A stretch of 64,000 bases of DNA, from positions 1 to 64,000 of the forward strand of contig JAGXHN010000011.1 of the NCBI GenBank assembly GCA_024636225.1, in the 5' to 3' direction. How positions within the stretch are numbered: position 1 is the first letter of the stretch; every line of letters begins with the position of its first letter. The position numbers were made by a program, and so were the translations under genes. Below the pieces are notes generated by a model. The model was not told the origin of the DNA, made no database searches, and worked only from the letters and a program-made list of their open reading frames with translations. The stretch comes from Desulfuromonadaceae bacterium. GTDB taxonomy: Bacteria > Desulfobacterota > Desulfuromonadia > Desulfuromonadales > UBA2294. This document shows, piece by piece, positions 53,113-62,437 of the stretch.

Positions 53113-53802
53113 ATGAATAAAAAAGCGGTCGTACTCTACAGCGGCGGGCTCGATTCGACAACCTGTCTGGCCATCGCCAAAAGCGAAGGGTTTGAACCGT
53201 ATGCCCTCAGTTTTGATTACGGTCAGCGTCATCGGTATGAACTGCAGCTGGCCCGAACCGCTGCGCCACATGCCGGCGCCGTTGAGCACCGGATTGTGCA
53301 GATCGATCTGCGACAGTTCGGCGGCAGCGCATTGACCACCGATATTGCGGTTCCGAAGGATCGATCGGTCGATAGCGAAATTCCGGTCACATACGTGCCG
53401 GCGCGCAACACAGTGTTTCTCTCTTTTGCGCTCGCCTGGGCTGAAGTGATCGGCGCCTCGGATATTTTTATCGGGGTCAATGTCCTCGATTATTCCGGTT
53501 ACCCTGATTGCCGTCCGGAATTTATCGCTGCATTTGAGAGGATGGCCAATCTCGCGACCCGTGCCGGAGTGGCAGGCGTCTCTCTGCAGATTCATGCCCC
53601 CCTGCAGCACTTAACCAAGGCGCAGATTGTTCGTCGCGGACTCGAACTGAATGTCGATTATGCTTTGACACTCTCCTGTTATGATCCGACGCCACAAGGC
53701 TTGTCATGTGGACATTGCGACTCCTGCCAGCTGCGATTGAAGGGGTTTGCCGAGGCCGGGGTGGTCGATCCGATTTTTTATGTCGACGGAGAGTGTCTAT
53801 GA
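53113..53802 (+). CDS. queC: 7-cyano-7-deazaguanine synthase QueC
   Basis: A 229-residue ATP-dependent enzyme converting 7-carboxy-7-deazaguanine to preQ0 in the queuosine pathway. The PP-loop is [17 protein letters not shown] at 6-22; the zinc cysteines are in SCYDP...CGHCDSC near the C-terminus; [12 protein letters not shown] is the family motif. Start ATG at 53113. Its stop overlaps folE2 by four bases. Confidence 0.97.
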   Translation: MNKKAVVLYSGGLDSTTCLAIAKSEGFEPYALSFDYGQRHRYELQLARTAAPHAGAVEHRIVQIDLRQFGGSALTTDIAVPKDRSVDSEIPVTYVPARNTVFLSFALAWAEVIGASDIFIGVNVLDYSGYPDCRPEFIAAFERMANLATRAGVAGVSLQIHAPLQHLTKAQIVRRGLELNVDYALTLSCYDPTPQGLSCGHCDSCQLRLKGFAEAGVVDPIFYVDGECL

Positions 53803-54575
53803 GTATGCCCGACCTGCAGAACCGACCGGACGTTCGTAATATTTCCATCGACAAAGTCGGTGTAAAAGATATCCGTTATCCGATTGTGGTTCAGGACAAA
53901 AATCGTGATCGGCAGAGCACCGTTGCCCGGATCAATATGTATGTCGACTTGCCGCATCACTTCAAGGGGACGCACATGAGCCGGTTCATCGAAATTTTGA
54001 ACCAGTATCATGGTGAAATCAGCATCGAACGGATGGATACGATCCTTCAGGGGATGAAGGATCATCTTGAAGCGAGTCGCGCACACCTGGAATTCGATTT
54101 CCCGTATTTTATCGAAAAACAGGCGCCGGTCTCTAGAGCCCGCAGTTTAATGGAGTACCAATGCCAGATGATCGGAAGTCTCGGGGAGAGTAGTGATTTT
54201 ATTCTCGGTGTCACCGTTCCGGTTACGTCGCTTTGCCCTTGTTCCAGGGAGATCAGTGCTCGCGGTGCCCACAATCAGCGGAGTGAAGTCAGTGTACAGA
54301 TCCGCTACAGCGAGCATGTCTGGATCGAGGATCTGATTGAGTGGATCGAGTCGTGCGCCAGTGCGCCGGTCTATTCTCTGCTTAAGCGTGAAGATGAGAA
54401 GGCCCTCACAGAGCAGGCCTACGATAATCCGATGTTTGTCGAAGATATCGTTCGGGAGGTGACACTGAAGTTGAGTGCGGTTCCAAGGATCACCTGGTTC
54501 AAGATCCAGTGTGAAAATTTTGAATCGATTCATAACCATTCAGCTTATGCCCAGGTCGAGCGAAAGAGCGGTTGA
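53799..54575 (+). CDS. folE2: GTP cyclohydrolase IB (FolE2)
   Basis: A 258-residue enzyme that makes 7,8-dihydroneopterin triphosphate from GTP with a metal other than the FolE type. N-terminal [18 protein letters not shown] is the FolE2 mark; the catalytic cysteine is in [10 protein letters not shown] and the nearby histidine in [11 protein letters not shown]. Starting at 53799 (ATGA overlap with queC, GGAG upstream). Its product feeds both folate and preQ0 synthesis, which fits its coupling to queC. Confidence 0.95.
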   Translation: MSMPDLQNRPDVRNISIDKVGVKDIRYPIVVQDKNRDRQSTVARINMYVDLPHHFKGTHMSRFIEILNQYHGEISIERMDTILQGMKDHLEASRAHLEFDFPYFIEKQAPVSRARSLMEYQCQMIGSLGESSDFILGVTVPVTSLCPCSREISARGAHNQRSEVSVQIRYSEHVWIEDLIEWIESCASAPVYSLLKREDEKALTEQAYDNPMFVEDIVREVTLKLSAVPRITWFKIQCENFESIHNHSAYAQVERKSG

Positions 54576-54580
54576 GAGCT

Positions 54581-54610
54581 TGTGGATAAGTTTGTGGAAA
54601 CGGTGGATAT
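54581..54610. promoter_or_regulatory. DnaA-box-like sites
   Basis: TGTGGATAA at 54581-54589 is a perfect reverse-complement DnaA box; TGTGGAAAC at 54593-54601 and GGTGGATAT at 54602-54610 are near matches in the same orientation, all within 30 bases right after the folE2 stop and ahead of the next gene. Far (about 18.7 kb) from oriC. Confidence 0.45.
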
Positions 54611-54652
54611 CTTACGATAGTTTCAGATGTTACGTATTTTTAAGATATATCA

Positions 54653-55300
54653 ATGAAGCCGTCTCTCGGTATTTTGGTTAAGGAACCGATCCCCGGTCAG
54701 GTCAAGACCCGCCTCACTCCCCCTTTAACCGCGGATCAGGCGGCAGAGCTTTACCGGGTCGCCCTGCACGAAACAGTCGAACGGATGCAGACTGCCGACT
54801 ACGATGTCGTCCTGTTCTGTTCCGGCGGTCAAACCTATTTTGAAAATTTTTTTCCGCAACTGCTCAGCATTCCACAGTGCGAGGGTGATCTCGGTGCACG
54901 AATGACGGCTGCACTCGACCGGCTGCACAAAAGTCGACCGGCTGCAGCGGCGCTGATCGGCAGTGATAGTCCAGACCTCCCTCTGGCGCTGATCGATGCG
55001 GCTTTTTTCACACTTAAAGAGAACGATGTGGTGACGATCCCGGCCAGCGATGGCGGTTATGTTTTGATCGGCAGCTGTCACCTGCATCCGCAGCTTTTTC
55101 AGAATATCGACTGGAGTACAGACCAGGTTCTGACGCAGACCCGGCAGAGAGCCGTAGCAGCCGGTCTGGTTTATACTGAATACGGTAAGTGGGAGGATAT
55201 CGATGATCTCGTGAGCTTGCAACGCCTGCTGGTGCGCTCGCCCGACTCGAAAACCGCCAGATATGCCCGGCAGCAGTTAAGTCAATATATTAAAGTCTGA
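54653..55300 (+). CDS. DUF2064 / TIGR04282-type glycosyltransferase
   Basis: A 215-residue GT-A-like nucleotidyl/glycosyl transferase. N-terminal LGILVKEPIPGQVKTRL is the family start; GDLGARM and LIGSDSPDLP form the nucleotide/metal-binding core; PASDGGYVLIG follows and SADxV is represented as STDQVL. Proteins of this group are annotated as arsenosugar-type glycosyltransferases, but substrate is uncertain without the usual partner genes. Stands 78 bases after folE2. Confidence 0.85.
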   Translation: MKPSLGILVKEPIPGQVKTRLTPPLTADQAAELYRVALHETVERMQTADYDVVLFCSGGQTYFENFFPQLLSIPQCEGDLGARMTAALDRLHKSRPAAAALIGSDSPDLPLALIDAAFFTLKENDVVTIPASDGGYVLIGSCHLHPQLFQNIDWSTDQVLTQTRQRAVAAGLVYTEYGKWEDIDDLVSLQRLLVRSPDSKTARYARQQLSQYIKV

Positions 55301-55383
55301 TCTGTGGTCTGAATGTCCATGGACTGTTTGTAAAAGTCTGACCGATATTTTCGGTTATCACGTAACAAAGAAGGAGGTCTGTT

Positions 55384-56052
55384 TTGGATCTGATATCGAG
55401 TGCCGGTCTCGTGGTTAAACTGGTTCTGTTGGTGCTGGTTTACTTCTCGGTTGTCTCATGGACCATTATTTTTTTTAAGCTTTTGAGCATTCATCGGGCC
55501 AGTCGTGATTCAGAACGCTTTCTCGATTTTTTCTGGAGCAAGAAACGATTCGACCTGATCCAGCAAGGGGTTGGAGAGTTTGCGGCCTCACCGCTCACCG
55601 TGCTGTTTCGTGATGGTTATCAGGAACTCCTCCGGGGACAGAAAAAAATTGAAAAAGGGGGGGATGAACCGGTCGCTGATCTTGGTCGGGCTGAAAATGT
55701 TGCCCGCTCCTTGCGTCGTGCCACAACGCAAGAGACCCAGCGCCTCGAAAAATACTTGTCCTTTCTTGCCACCACCGGTTCGACCGCTCCGTTCATCGGT
55801 CTGTTCGGCACCGTCTGGGGGATCATGAATTCTTTCCGTAGTATCGGTCAGAGCGGCAGCGCTTCTTTAGCGGTTGTTGCCCCCGGGATATCCGAAGCGT
55901 TGGTCGCTACGGCGATCGGACTGGTGGCCGCCATCCCGGCGGTGGTCGCTTACAACCATTTTGTCAACAAGGTCAATATACTGACCGGAGAAATGGACAA
56001 TTTTTCGCAGGAGTTTCTCATTATCGTTGAACATATGGGACGGAGAAGCTGA
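55384..56052 (+). CDS. tolQ: TolQ proton-channel subunit
   Basis: A 222-residue inner-membrane protein with three membrane segments (about 10-32, 124-150, 168-190) and the ExbB/TolQ signature TTGSTAPFIGLFGTVWGIMN. It forms the Tol motor with TolR. Start TTG with AAGGAGG upstream. First gene of the tol-pal cluster. Confidence 0.96.
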   Translation: MDLISSAGLVVKLVLLVLVYFSVVSWTIIFFKLLSIHRASRDSERFLDFFWSKKRFDLIQQGVGEFAASPLTVLFRDGYQELLRGQKKIEKGGDEPVADLGRAENVARSLRRATTQETQRLEKYLSFLATTGSTAPFIGLFGTVWGIMNSFRSIGQSGSASLAVVAPGISEALVATAIGLVAAIPAVVAYNHFVNKVNILTGEMDNFSQEFLIIVEHMGRRS

Positions 56053-56478
56053 ATGGATATCGGCCGTCGCGATAACAACCGCGGACGCAAAACCTTATCG
56101 CAGATCAACGTCACACCGTTTGTCGATGTGATGCTGGTGCTCCTGATCATCTTTATGGTGACCGCTCCGATGCTCGATCAGGGGTTTGATATCGATCTTC
56201 CCGAGGTTGCCGATTCTCCCGGAATCGTCAGCAAGGGGGAACCGCTGCTGGTGACAATCGACAGAAAAGGGGCGATCTTTGTCGGCCGTTCTACCGTCAA
56301 TGATCCGGGTAAACTCGTGCCACTTTTGCAGCAGATCATGAAAGAGCGCAAAGAGAAAGAGGTGCTGCTCGAAGCCGACAGCAACGTCGCTTACGGCCGT
56401 GTCATGCAGGTGATGGCCGCTATCCGCAAGGCCGGCATCAACAAGGTCGGTATGGTCACCCAGCCCCCGAAACCGTAA
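56053..56478 (+). CDS. tolR: TolR
   Basis: A 141-residue protein: short cytoplasmic N-terminus, one membrane helix (about 20-40) containing the key Asp in VTPFVDVMLVLLIIFMV, and a periplasmic domain. It starts on the base after the tolQ stop. Partner of TolQ and TolA. Confidence 0.96.
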   Translation: MDIGRRDNNRGRKTLSQINVTPFVDVMLVLLIIFMVTAPMLDQGFDIDLPEVADSPGIVSKGEPLLVTIDRKGAIFVGRSTVNDPGKLVPLLQQIMKERKEKEVLLEADSNVAYGRVMQVMAAIRKAGINKVGMVTQPPKP

Positions 56479-56509
56479 TCTGCAGTCGCATGGAGAGACC
56501 CAACCCGGC

Positions 56510-57313
56510 ATGAGCGGGAATCGTTACATACGTCGCGGCAGACCGATACAAGAGCCGAAGATTGGCCGGATGCTTCTGGTTTCTCTCGGTCTGCATCTGT
56601 TGCTGTTCCTTATCTTTTCCGGTGGTCTCGTCTTTACGGGCGAGCGTAATCAGCGCCCGGTCTACTATGTCGACCTGACCCGGATGCCGGTGGCCAATCC
56701 CCAGGCTGGTCGGCCCGATGCCAGACCGAAACCGGTAAGCAAAGAGGTCAAGAAACCGGCGCCGGTAAAAATAGATAAACCTGCAGAAAAAAAACCGGCC
56801 CAACCGGTGCAAAAGCCGGTCAGCAAACCGCCGCCCGAAGTTGTCAAGCGAGTCGATCCTGCGGTCAGTGCCGCGGAACTTGAAAGAAAACTGGCAGCAA
56901 TGAAGCGTGAGAATGAACGCGAAGCTCTCAAAGATAAATTGGCGGCTCTCGCCTCTGGCGACAGTCGTGAAGAGGATGCACTTGCCAGCGACGCACCGCT
57001 CGGCATGCCGGACGGGCAGGGGGACGAGGCCGGAGTCGAACAACTTGTCTGGCTTAAAGCGTTTATCAAGAGCAATTGGAGTCTCTCCGAGTATATGCTC
57101 GCTCGCACCGACGTTGAAGCGACCGCCTGGGTGATCTATAACAAGGAGGGGCGGCTGGTCGACTTTTCCCTGCAAAAAGCTTCGGGGGAGAAGGTGTTTG
57201 ACGAATCGATCAGGAGCGCAATCCTGAAATCGAAGCAGCTCGAATTTGCGCCCGGTTTTGCTAATCAGAAAATAGCCATAATTTTTAACCTTAGAGACTT
57301 ACAGGATCGCTAA
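56510..57313 (+). CDS. tolA: TolA-like energy transducer with TonB-type C-terminus
   Basis: A 267-residue protein: membrane anchor at about 22-44, then a Pro/Lys-rich linker (about 65-115), a charged helix (SAAELERKLAAMKRENEREALKD region) and a C-terminal domain ending GEKVFDESIRSAILKS...LEFAPG, as in TonB/TolA C-domains. It spans the periplasm and links TolQR to TolB/Pal. Assignment to TolA rests on its place between tolR and tolB. Confidence 0.9.
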   Translation: MSGNRYIRRGRPIQEPKIGRMLLVSLGLHLLLFLIFSGGLVFTGERNQRPVYYVDLTRMPVANPQAGRPDARPKPVSKEVKKPAPVKIDKPAEKKPAQPVQKPVSKPPPEVVKRVDPAVSAAELERKLAAMKRENEREALKDKLAALASGDSREEDALASDAPLGMPDGQGDEAGVEQLVWLKAFIKSNWSLSEYMLARTDVEATAWVIYNKEGRLVDFSLQKASGEKVFDESIRSAILKSKQLEFAPGFANQKIAIIFNLRDLQDR

Positions 57314-57316
57314 TCG

Positions 57317-58603
57317 ATGCGTTTACTGATATTTGCATTTTTGTTCATGTTCACGGCTGCAGCCCAGGCCCAGCAGATCGAGATCAGCGCACCGGGGCAG
57401 CAGACGATCCCGCTTGCCCTGACCCGTTTTTTACCGCAGAGCGCAACAGATGATCCGAAGATCGCGCTTGAAATTGAAGCGGTGTTGCGTAATGACCTCA
57501 ATTTTTCCGGCATCTTCGATCTGATCGATCCGGCCGCTTTTCTTTCCGATGCCGGAAAGGTCGGTCTGCTCAGCATCGATGTCGATTTCGAACAGTGGCG
57601 GATGCTTGGCGCCGAGAGCCTGATCAAGGGGACCTATGCGGTGCATGGTGATTCTCTGGTCATCGAGGCCCGCCTGTTTGATGTGCAGCGCCGCCAGCTC
57701 TCCACCGGTCGGCGTTATGTCGGTCAGGTGAAAGATATACGCCGCATCGCCCATAAATTTGCCGATCTGGTTCTCGAAGAGCTGACCGGCATTCCCGGAC
57801 CGTTCAATACCAAGATCGCTTATGTCTCTGATCGCACCGGCAAGCGCGAACTCTACATGATGGATAGTGACGGCTTCGGCGATTTGCGGCTGACCAATCA
57901 TCGCAGTATCGTTCTCAATCCGGATTTTACACCGGACGCCAAACATATTGTCTACACCTCCTATAAAAACGGCAACCCGGATCTCTTTCGGCAGGAGTTG
58001 AGCAGCGGTCGCGAGACAATCCTGTCGGCGCGCAAGGGGCTCAATGTCACCGCCCGCAATGAACCGAAAGGGGATGGTCTCGCCGTAGCGCTTTCCGTCG
58101 ATGGTAATTCCGAGATTTATAAACTCGGCAACAGCGGTCAGTTGCAAGGCAAGTTGGCCAGTTCATGGGGGATCGAGATCAATCCGACCTGGAGTCCGGA
58201 CGGGAAGAAGATCGCTTTTGTTTCTGATCGTCAGGGAAATCCGAACATATTTATCTCAGATGTCGGGAGTAAAGATGGTGTGCGATTGACCCACAACGGA
58301 AAATACAATACCAACCCGGCCTGGAGTCCGCGTGGCGATCGGCTCGCATTTACACGGTTGCAGGATGGCTTTTTCGATATCTACACGATTCATCCTGACG
58401 GGAGCGACGAGCGCCGTCTCACCTTTGGTCACGGAAATAGCGAACATCCGGCCTGGAGTTCGGACGGCCGGTTTCTGGTCTACACCTTTGATCAAAGCGG
58501 CCGTAAAACAGTTCGGATCATGCGTGCTGACGGGAGCGGAATTCACCAGCTTTCACCACCGGGGGTCGATGCTCAGCAACCGGCCTGGTCGCTGCAATGG
58601 TAA
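57317..58603 (+). CDS. tolB: Tol-Pal system beta-propeller protein TolB
   Basis: A 428-residue periplasmic protein. Signal peptide (cleavage after AQA near 18), N-terminal domain (about 20-150) and a six-bladed propeller made of DP/DG-type repeats (NPTWSPDGKKIAFVSDRQGN, NPAWSPRGDRLAF, HPAWSSDGRFLVYT). Binds Pal and TolA during cell constriction. Starts one codon after tolA. Confidence 0.97.
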   Translation: MRLLIFAFLFMFTAAAQAQQIEISAPGQQTIPLALTRFLPQSATDDPKIALEIEAVLRNDLNFSGIFDLIDPAAFLSDAGKVGLLSIDVDFEQWRMLGAESLIKGTYAVHGDSLVIEARLFDVQRRQLSTGRRYVGQVKDIRRIAHKFADLVLEELTGIPGPFNTKIAYVSDRTGKRELYMMDSDGFGDLRLTNHRSIVLNPDFTPDAKHIVYTSYKNGNPDLFRQELSSGRETILSARKGLNVTARNEPKGDGLAVALSVDGNSEIYKLGNSGQLQGKLASSWGIEINPTWSPDGKKIAFVSDRQGNPNIFISDVGSKDGVRLTHNGKYNTNPAWSPRGDRLAFTRLQDGFFDIYTIHPDGSDERRLTFGHGNSEHPAWSSDGRFLVYTFDQSGRKTVRIMRADGSGIHQLSPPGVDAQQPAWSLQW

Positions 58604-58609
58604 AGATAG

Positions 58610-58637
58610 TTGTTTTTTCCCTCTTGTTCTGTATAAT
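58610..58637 (+). promoter_or_regulatory. Promoter candidate for pal
   Basis: TTGTTT (58610-58615), a 16-base spacer and a perfect TATAAT (58632-58637) in the tolB-pal gap, suggesting that pal also has its own transcript. Confidence 0.55.
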
Positions 58638-58704
58638 CACATGTGTTGAATTGTTAGAATTTAAGCTGTTCAGGTTTCGTTAACATTAAAGGAGAGATCA
58701 AAGA

Positions 58705-59226
58705 ATGAAAAATTTTAGAATGATGCAATCTATTTTGATACTGGTCATGGTCGTTTTTCTGGCGAGCGGTTGTGCCAAGAAAGCGACGGAAGATACGACC
58801 ACGACTACGGCCGCTCCGGCAGTTACAAGCCAGACATCCGAAACGGTTGTGACCGAAACCCCGGTTAAAGAGGCTCCTGTTGTTGCAGCGACCGTCGCCG
58901 ATTTGACCCGGGTTCATTTCGACTTTGACTCTTATGTCTTGTCGGACGTCGCTCGCACGACCCTGAAGCAGAATGCCCAGATTTTAAAAGCGGCACCGCG
59001 GCTCAAGGTTAATATCGAAGGGCATTGCGATGAGCGCGGTTCCGACGATTACAACCTTGCTTTGGGGGAACAACGCGCACAGGCAGCGATGGATTATATG
59101 CGCTCTCTCGGTGTGTCGGCAGATCAGATGAAAGCGATCTCCATGGGCGAGATGATGCCCCTCGATCGGGGTAGCAATGAAGCAGCCTGGGCCAAGAATC
59201 GTCGGGCTGAATTCAAAGCGCAGTAA
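58705..59226 (+). CDS. pal: Peptidoglycan-associated lipoprotein Pal
   Basis: A 173-residue outer-membrane lipoprotein. Lipobox LASGC (Cys23), a Thr-rich linker, then the OmpA C-domain with VHFDFDSYVLSD and the peptidoglycan-binding NIEGHCDERGSDDYNLALGE. AAAGGAGAG precedes the ATG. A strong terminator follows. Confidence 0.98.
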   Translation: MKNFRMMQSILILVMVVFLASGCAKKATEDTTTTTAAPAVTSQTSETVVTETPVKEAPVVAATVADLTRVHFDFDSYVLSDVARTTLKQNAQILKAAPRLKVNIEGHCDERGSDDYNLALGEQRAQAAMDYMRSLGVSADQMKAISMGEMMPLDRGSNEAAWAKNRRAEFKAQ

Positions 59227-59241
59227 TTTAAGTCCAATCTA

Positions 59242-59275
59242 AAAAGGGGCCGCGATGAATGCGGCCCCTTTTTTA
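59242..59275 (+). terminator. Terminator after pal
   Basis: AAAAGGGGCCGC (59242-59253) pairs with GCGGCCCCTTTT (59261-59272) around a 7-base loop and leads into a T-run. It can separate pal from cpoB or reduce read-through. Confidence 0.8.
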
Positions 59276-59297
59276 TTTGTTGAGCGGAGTCAACCCT

Positions 59298-60086
59298 ATG
59301 CAAAAAATACTTTTTTGTCTCCTTCTGGTTCTGTTGACATCTGTCGGTGCCGGCTGCCTGCAGAGTCCCGTCGCGCAGCGCAACGATCTGGAAGAGATGA
59401 AGCGGCGTTTGGCTCTGGTTGAGCAGGCGACGATTTCAAGTCAACCAGAACAGTCATTAAACAAACGGCTGGAAGAGCAGGCTGGCAGGTTGGCCGATCT
59501 GCGGGCCGAGGTTGACGCTCTTCGTTTTGAGCTGCAGCGGTTGAGCGGTCGATACGAAGAGGGGGTGCATGAACGCAAGCAGCTCCACGAGCTCTTGACC
59601 ATGATCCGCAGTGAACAGGAACTTAAACTTGCTCGCATTGAAGAGCGTCTGGCGGCTCAATCCACAGCAGCACCGTCGCTCAATGCAGGGGGGCAAAGGG
59701 GACCGGCGGAACCGGGAACCGGAGCAGAAGAACAGTATGAAAAAGCGCTGAAACTGATTCAGAACGAGAACCGGTTTAGCGATGGTCGCAAAGCTCTGCA
59801 GCTGTTTTTGCGTGACTATCCGCAGCACGAGCTGGCCGTCAACGCTATCTACTGGATCGGGGAGGCGTACTACGGTGAAAAGCAGTATGAAAAAGCGATC
59901 CTGCAATTTCAGGATGTGATCCAGAAATTTTCAAAACATGCCAAGGCTTCAGCCGCAATGTTCAAGCAAGGGCTCGCATTTGGTGCTCTCGGTGATAAGG
60001 GGATGGAGAAGACGCTTCTGCAAAAAGTCGTCAGCGAATACCCGCAGAGCGCAGAGGCGAAGAAGGCCAAGGCCCTGTTGCAATAA
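59298..60086 (+). CDS. cpoB: CpoB/YbgF coordinator of peptidoglycan and outer-membrane constriction
   Basis: A 262-residue protein. A signal peptide with a lipobox-like end (SVGAGC), a helical coiled coil (about 25-115), then TPR repeats (YEKALKLIQNENRFSDGRKA; QYEKAILQFQDVIQKF). Matches the standard tol-pal gene order. Start ATG at 59298 was preferred to a longer frame that begins inside the pal terminator. Confidence 0.93.
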   Translation: MQKILFCLLLVLLTSVGAGCLQSPVAQRNDLEEMKRRLALVEQATISSQPEQSLNKRLEEQAGRLADLRAEVDALRFELQRLSGRYEEGVHERKQLHELLTMIRSEQELKLARIEERLAAQSTAAPSLNAGGQRGPAEPGTGAEEQYEKALKLIQNENRFSDGRKALQLFLRDYPQHELAVNAIYWIGEAYYGEKQYEKAILQFQDVIQKFSKHAKASAAMFKQGLAFGALGDKGMEKTLLQKVVSEYPQSAEAKKAKALLQ

Positions 60087-60233
60087 TTGTTCAAATCTTC
60101 TTTGTCCGTCATTGCTGTTGCCGGAGATTTTTTAGCGTTGACCAAAACTTTATAAAATTACATTAGCGATACGACGGCTCATTCTCCCTTTTTGCAGTGG
60201 CGAAACCGTCGATAATCAACGGAAGTCAAGCTC

Positions 60234-60431
60234 ATGATCATTGTTTTTTTGACCGCCCCGGCCTGTCTCCTCAGTTTTGTCCTCGCTCTCCTCTGTTATC
60301 GGAAAGCGTATTATCGGCATACTATGGTGCTCTCTTTGATCGCACTTTTTATGTTAGTCGTCACTCTCGGGGTGATCGGATTTGGTTACTCTGCCTGGAG
60401 TGCCATCGATACGGAACTCGCTCTGCTGTAA
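60234..60431 (+). CDS. Small two-helix membrane protein
   Basis: A 65-residue hydrophobic protein with two predicted membrane helices (about 3-22 and 31-53) linked by a basic loop RKAYYRH. No family recognised. GGAAG lies about 10 bases upstream. Stands alone between cpoB and a convergent hydrolase-like gene. Confidence 0.5.
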   Translation: MIIVFLTAPACLLSFVLALLCYRKAYYRHTMVLSLIALFMLVVTLGVIGFGYSAWSAIDTELALL

Positions 60432-60483
60432 CGGCGCATCGACCCGGATCGGCAGGGACGGCTTTCCTCCTTTTTAATGTCGC

Positions 60484-61143
60484 TTAAGCGGCCGCGGATA
60501 AATTATTACGTTTTTTTTGCGGTACCAGTCGCAGCAGAAATTCGAGGAGTTGAGAGACGAGCTCCTGTACATTCTCTTTGTTGATCAGACGATCACCGCC
60601 ATATTTTGTCGTTCGGCCAGAGGCCGGTAATGGCCTGGCGATGTCGGCGGGGGTTTTTTGATGAGTAATCGGGTTGCATTCGCTGCTGGTCGGCAAAGTC
60701 GGCAGAGGGAGTAATGTTCCGTCGTATTGGTGACCGAAAGTTTTTAATGTTGTGGTTCTGGTTTTGCTCTGCGGGATCTGAATCGAGTGATCGGTTGCCA
60801 GGCAGGCACCGGCAATGCGTTGGGGGTAATTTTTCAGTAGATCGCAGAGAACCGAGCCGCGGAAGGAGAGTTCACAGACGACTGCCCGACCGATGCCGAG
60901 GTAATTGAGCAGTCCGATAATATCTCTGCTACGCGTTTTAAGCTCTACCGCCCCTTCGATCTGATCGTTCTTTGTGCCGCCACGCAGAACGGTCAGAACG
61001 ACGCGAAAGCCGGCCGACACCAGTGGCTCGATCTGCTGTCCCCACATCTGGCGATCGAGCAGGTGATCGTGAATAAGGAGGACCGCAGGTCCCCGTCCAA
61101 AATCATTATAACTGATCTGTGCACCGTCTATTTCGACCTGCAT
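60484..61143 (-). CDS. Degenerate alpha/beta-hydrolase-fold protein
   Basis: A 219-residue protein whose first 115 residues follow the alpha/beta-hydrolase pattern (AVLLIHDHLLDRQMWGQQIE, then GFRVVLTVLRGG, then LLNYLGIGRAVVCELSFRG), but the nucleophile elbow GxSxG reads ELSFRG, and the second half lacks the expected acid and histidine regions and ends in a basic helical tail. It is also shorter than the family's usual 250-280 residues. It may be a pseudoenzyme that binds rather than cleaves. GGAGG precedes the ATG. Confidence 0.65.
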   Translation of the reverse strand: MQVEIDGAQISYNDFGRGPAVLLIHDHLLDRQMWGQQIEPLVSAGFRVVLTVLRGGTKNDQIEGAVELKTRSRDIIGLLNYLGIGRAVVCELSFRGSVLCDLLKNYPQRIAGACLATDHSIQIPQSKTRTTTLKTFGHQYDGTLLPLPTLPTSSECNPITHQKTPADIARPLPASGRTTKYGGDRLINKENVQELVSQLLEFLLRLVPQKKRNNLSAAA

Positions 61144-61535
61144 AAATCCCTCCTGATCTGCAGTTGTGGTTATTCTTTCGACACCTGGTCTCTTTCATTG
61201 TCGTATTAAGAGCAATCTGTATACCAATGTTTTAAAATTTCTAAATAATCAAAAATTTGTAGTTATTCTATATTGTTAAGAAAATATTCAGAGCGCACGG
61301 CGGTCACCGTTTTCGCAGAATTGCAAACTCTTGATCTTGTAAAAATGTTATCGAGGAGGGATAAATTTTTCTAAGTTGCTGATAATGCTAGAATTTATTG
61401 TGTTTAACAAAATTGCGAATTTTTTTTAGTGCTTTAGCGGTGCAATAGATAAAATATTCGGTTGCCGGGCAGAAGAGGGACCGTTCTGGCCGATCTCTGT
61501 CTGGTCAACGGTTTTGCAAGGAAAGGAGATTAACG
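61144..61535. other. Intergenic region, 392 bases
   Basis: Divergent gap between the hydrolase-like gene and the reductase gene. It is AT-rich in the middle. I see no RNA gene, no hairpin with a T-run and no convincing promoter pair; promoters for both neighbours should be here. Confidence 0.6.
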
Positions 61536-62396
61536 ATGAAGATTGCTTTTCTCGGGTTGGGAATTATGGGTCGGCCGATGGCGGAAAATCTGCTGGCAGC
61601 AGGGCATGAACTGATTGTCTGGAACCGGACCGCTGAGCGGTGCAAGCCGCTGGAGAGCAAGGGGGCGGTCATTGCGGTGACCCCCGCCGCAGCTGTTGCT
61701 GCCTCTGATATCTGTATTGCCATGCTGGCGGATCCCGAAGCGGCTTCCGAAGTGGTTTTTGGCGATGCGGGGGTGCTTCAAGCGATTATTCCGGGAAGAA
61801 GCTACATTGATATGTCAACGGTCGATCCATTAACCGCCAGAACGATCGGCAGAGAGATTGAAGCGGCCGGTGGTCGGTTTCTCGAAGCGCCGGTCTCCGG
61901 AAGCAAGAAACCGGCGGAGGAGGGGTCACTGGTTATCCTTGCTGCCGGAAATCAATCCCTCTATGAAGATGCGCTCCCGCTGTTTAATCTCCTCGGCAAA
62001 AAACATCTCTATCTCGGAGCGACTGGACAGGGGGGCGCAATGAAGCTGCTGGTCAATATGACAATGGGGGGGATGATGACTCTGCTTTGTGAAGCGCTGG
62101 CGCTTGGCAAGCGCTGTGATCTCAATTCTGAAGACATCCTCGAAGTCTTTGCTGCCGGTGCGATCGCAAACCCGATGTTTGCCATGAAGGGGCCGAAGAT
62201 TGCCGCCGCCGAGTATCCGGTCAATTTCCCCCTTAAACATATGCAGAAAGATCTGCGACTGGCCATTGCGCTCGGCGACGAGAAACAGCAGCCGCTGCAC
62301 GCTGTCGCTACCGCCAATGAGCTGTACAAACAGGCGCTGGCGGACGGCTGCGGGGAGCTCGATTTTTCTGCTGTCGGTCAAAGCATCGGGGCCTGA
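61536..62396 (+). CDS. NADP-dependent 3-hydroxyisobutyrate-dehydrogenase-family reductase
   Basis: A 286-residue beta-hydroxyacid dehydrogenase. Rossmann motif GLGIMGRPMAENL at 7-19, with Asn30-Arg31 (WNRT) suggesting NADPH; substrate motif EAPVSGSKKPAEEGSL near 118 and the catalytic Lys in GGAMKLLVNM near 169. Closest family members reduce glyoxylate and succinic semialdehyde, including an enzyme characterised from Geobacter. AAAGGAG lies before the ATG. Confidence 0.9.
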   Translation: MKIAFLGLGIMGRPMAENLLAAGHELIVWNRTAERCKPLESKGAVIAVTPAAAVAASDICIAMLADPEAASEVVFGDAGVLQAIIPGRSYIDMSTVDPLTARTIGREIEAAGGRFLEAPVSGSKKPAEEGSLVILAAGNQSLYEDALPLFNLLGKKHLYLGATGQGGAMKLLVNMTMGGMMTLLCEALALGKRCDLNSEDILEVFAAGAIANPMFAMKGPKIAAAEYPVNFPLKHMQKDLRLAIALGDEKQQPLHAVATANELYKQALADGCGELDFSAVGQSIGA

Positions 62397-62437
62397 AGAG
62401 GCGGACCGCAACCCGCAATCTAAATGAGAGGAAAGAG

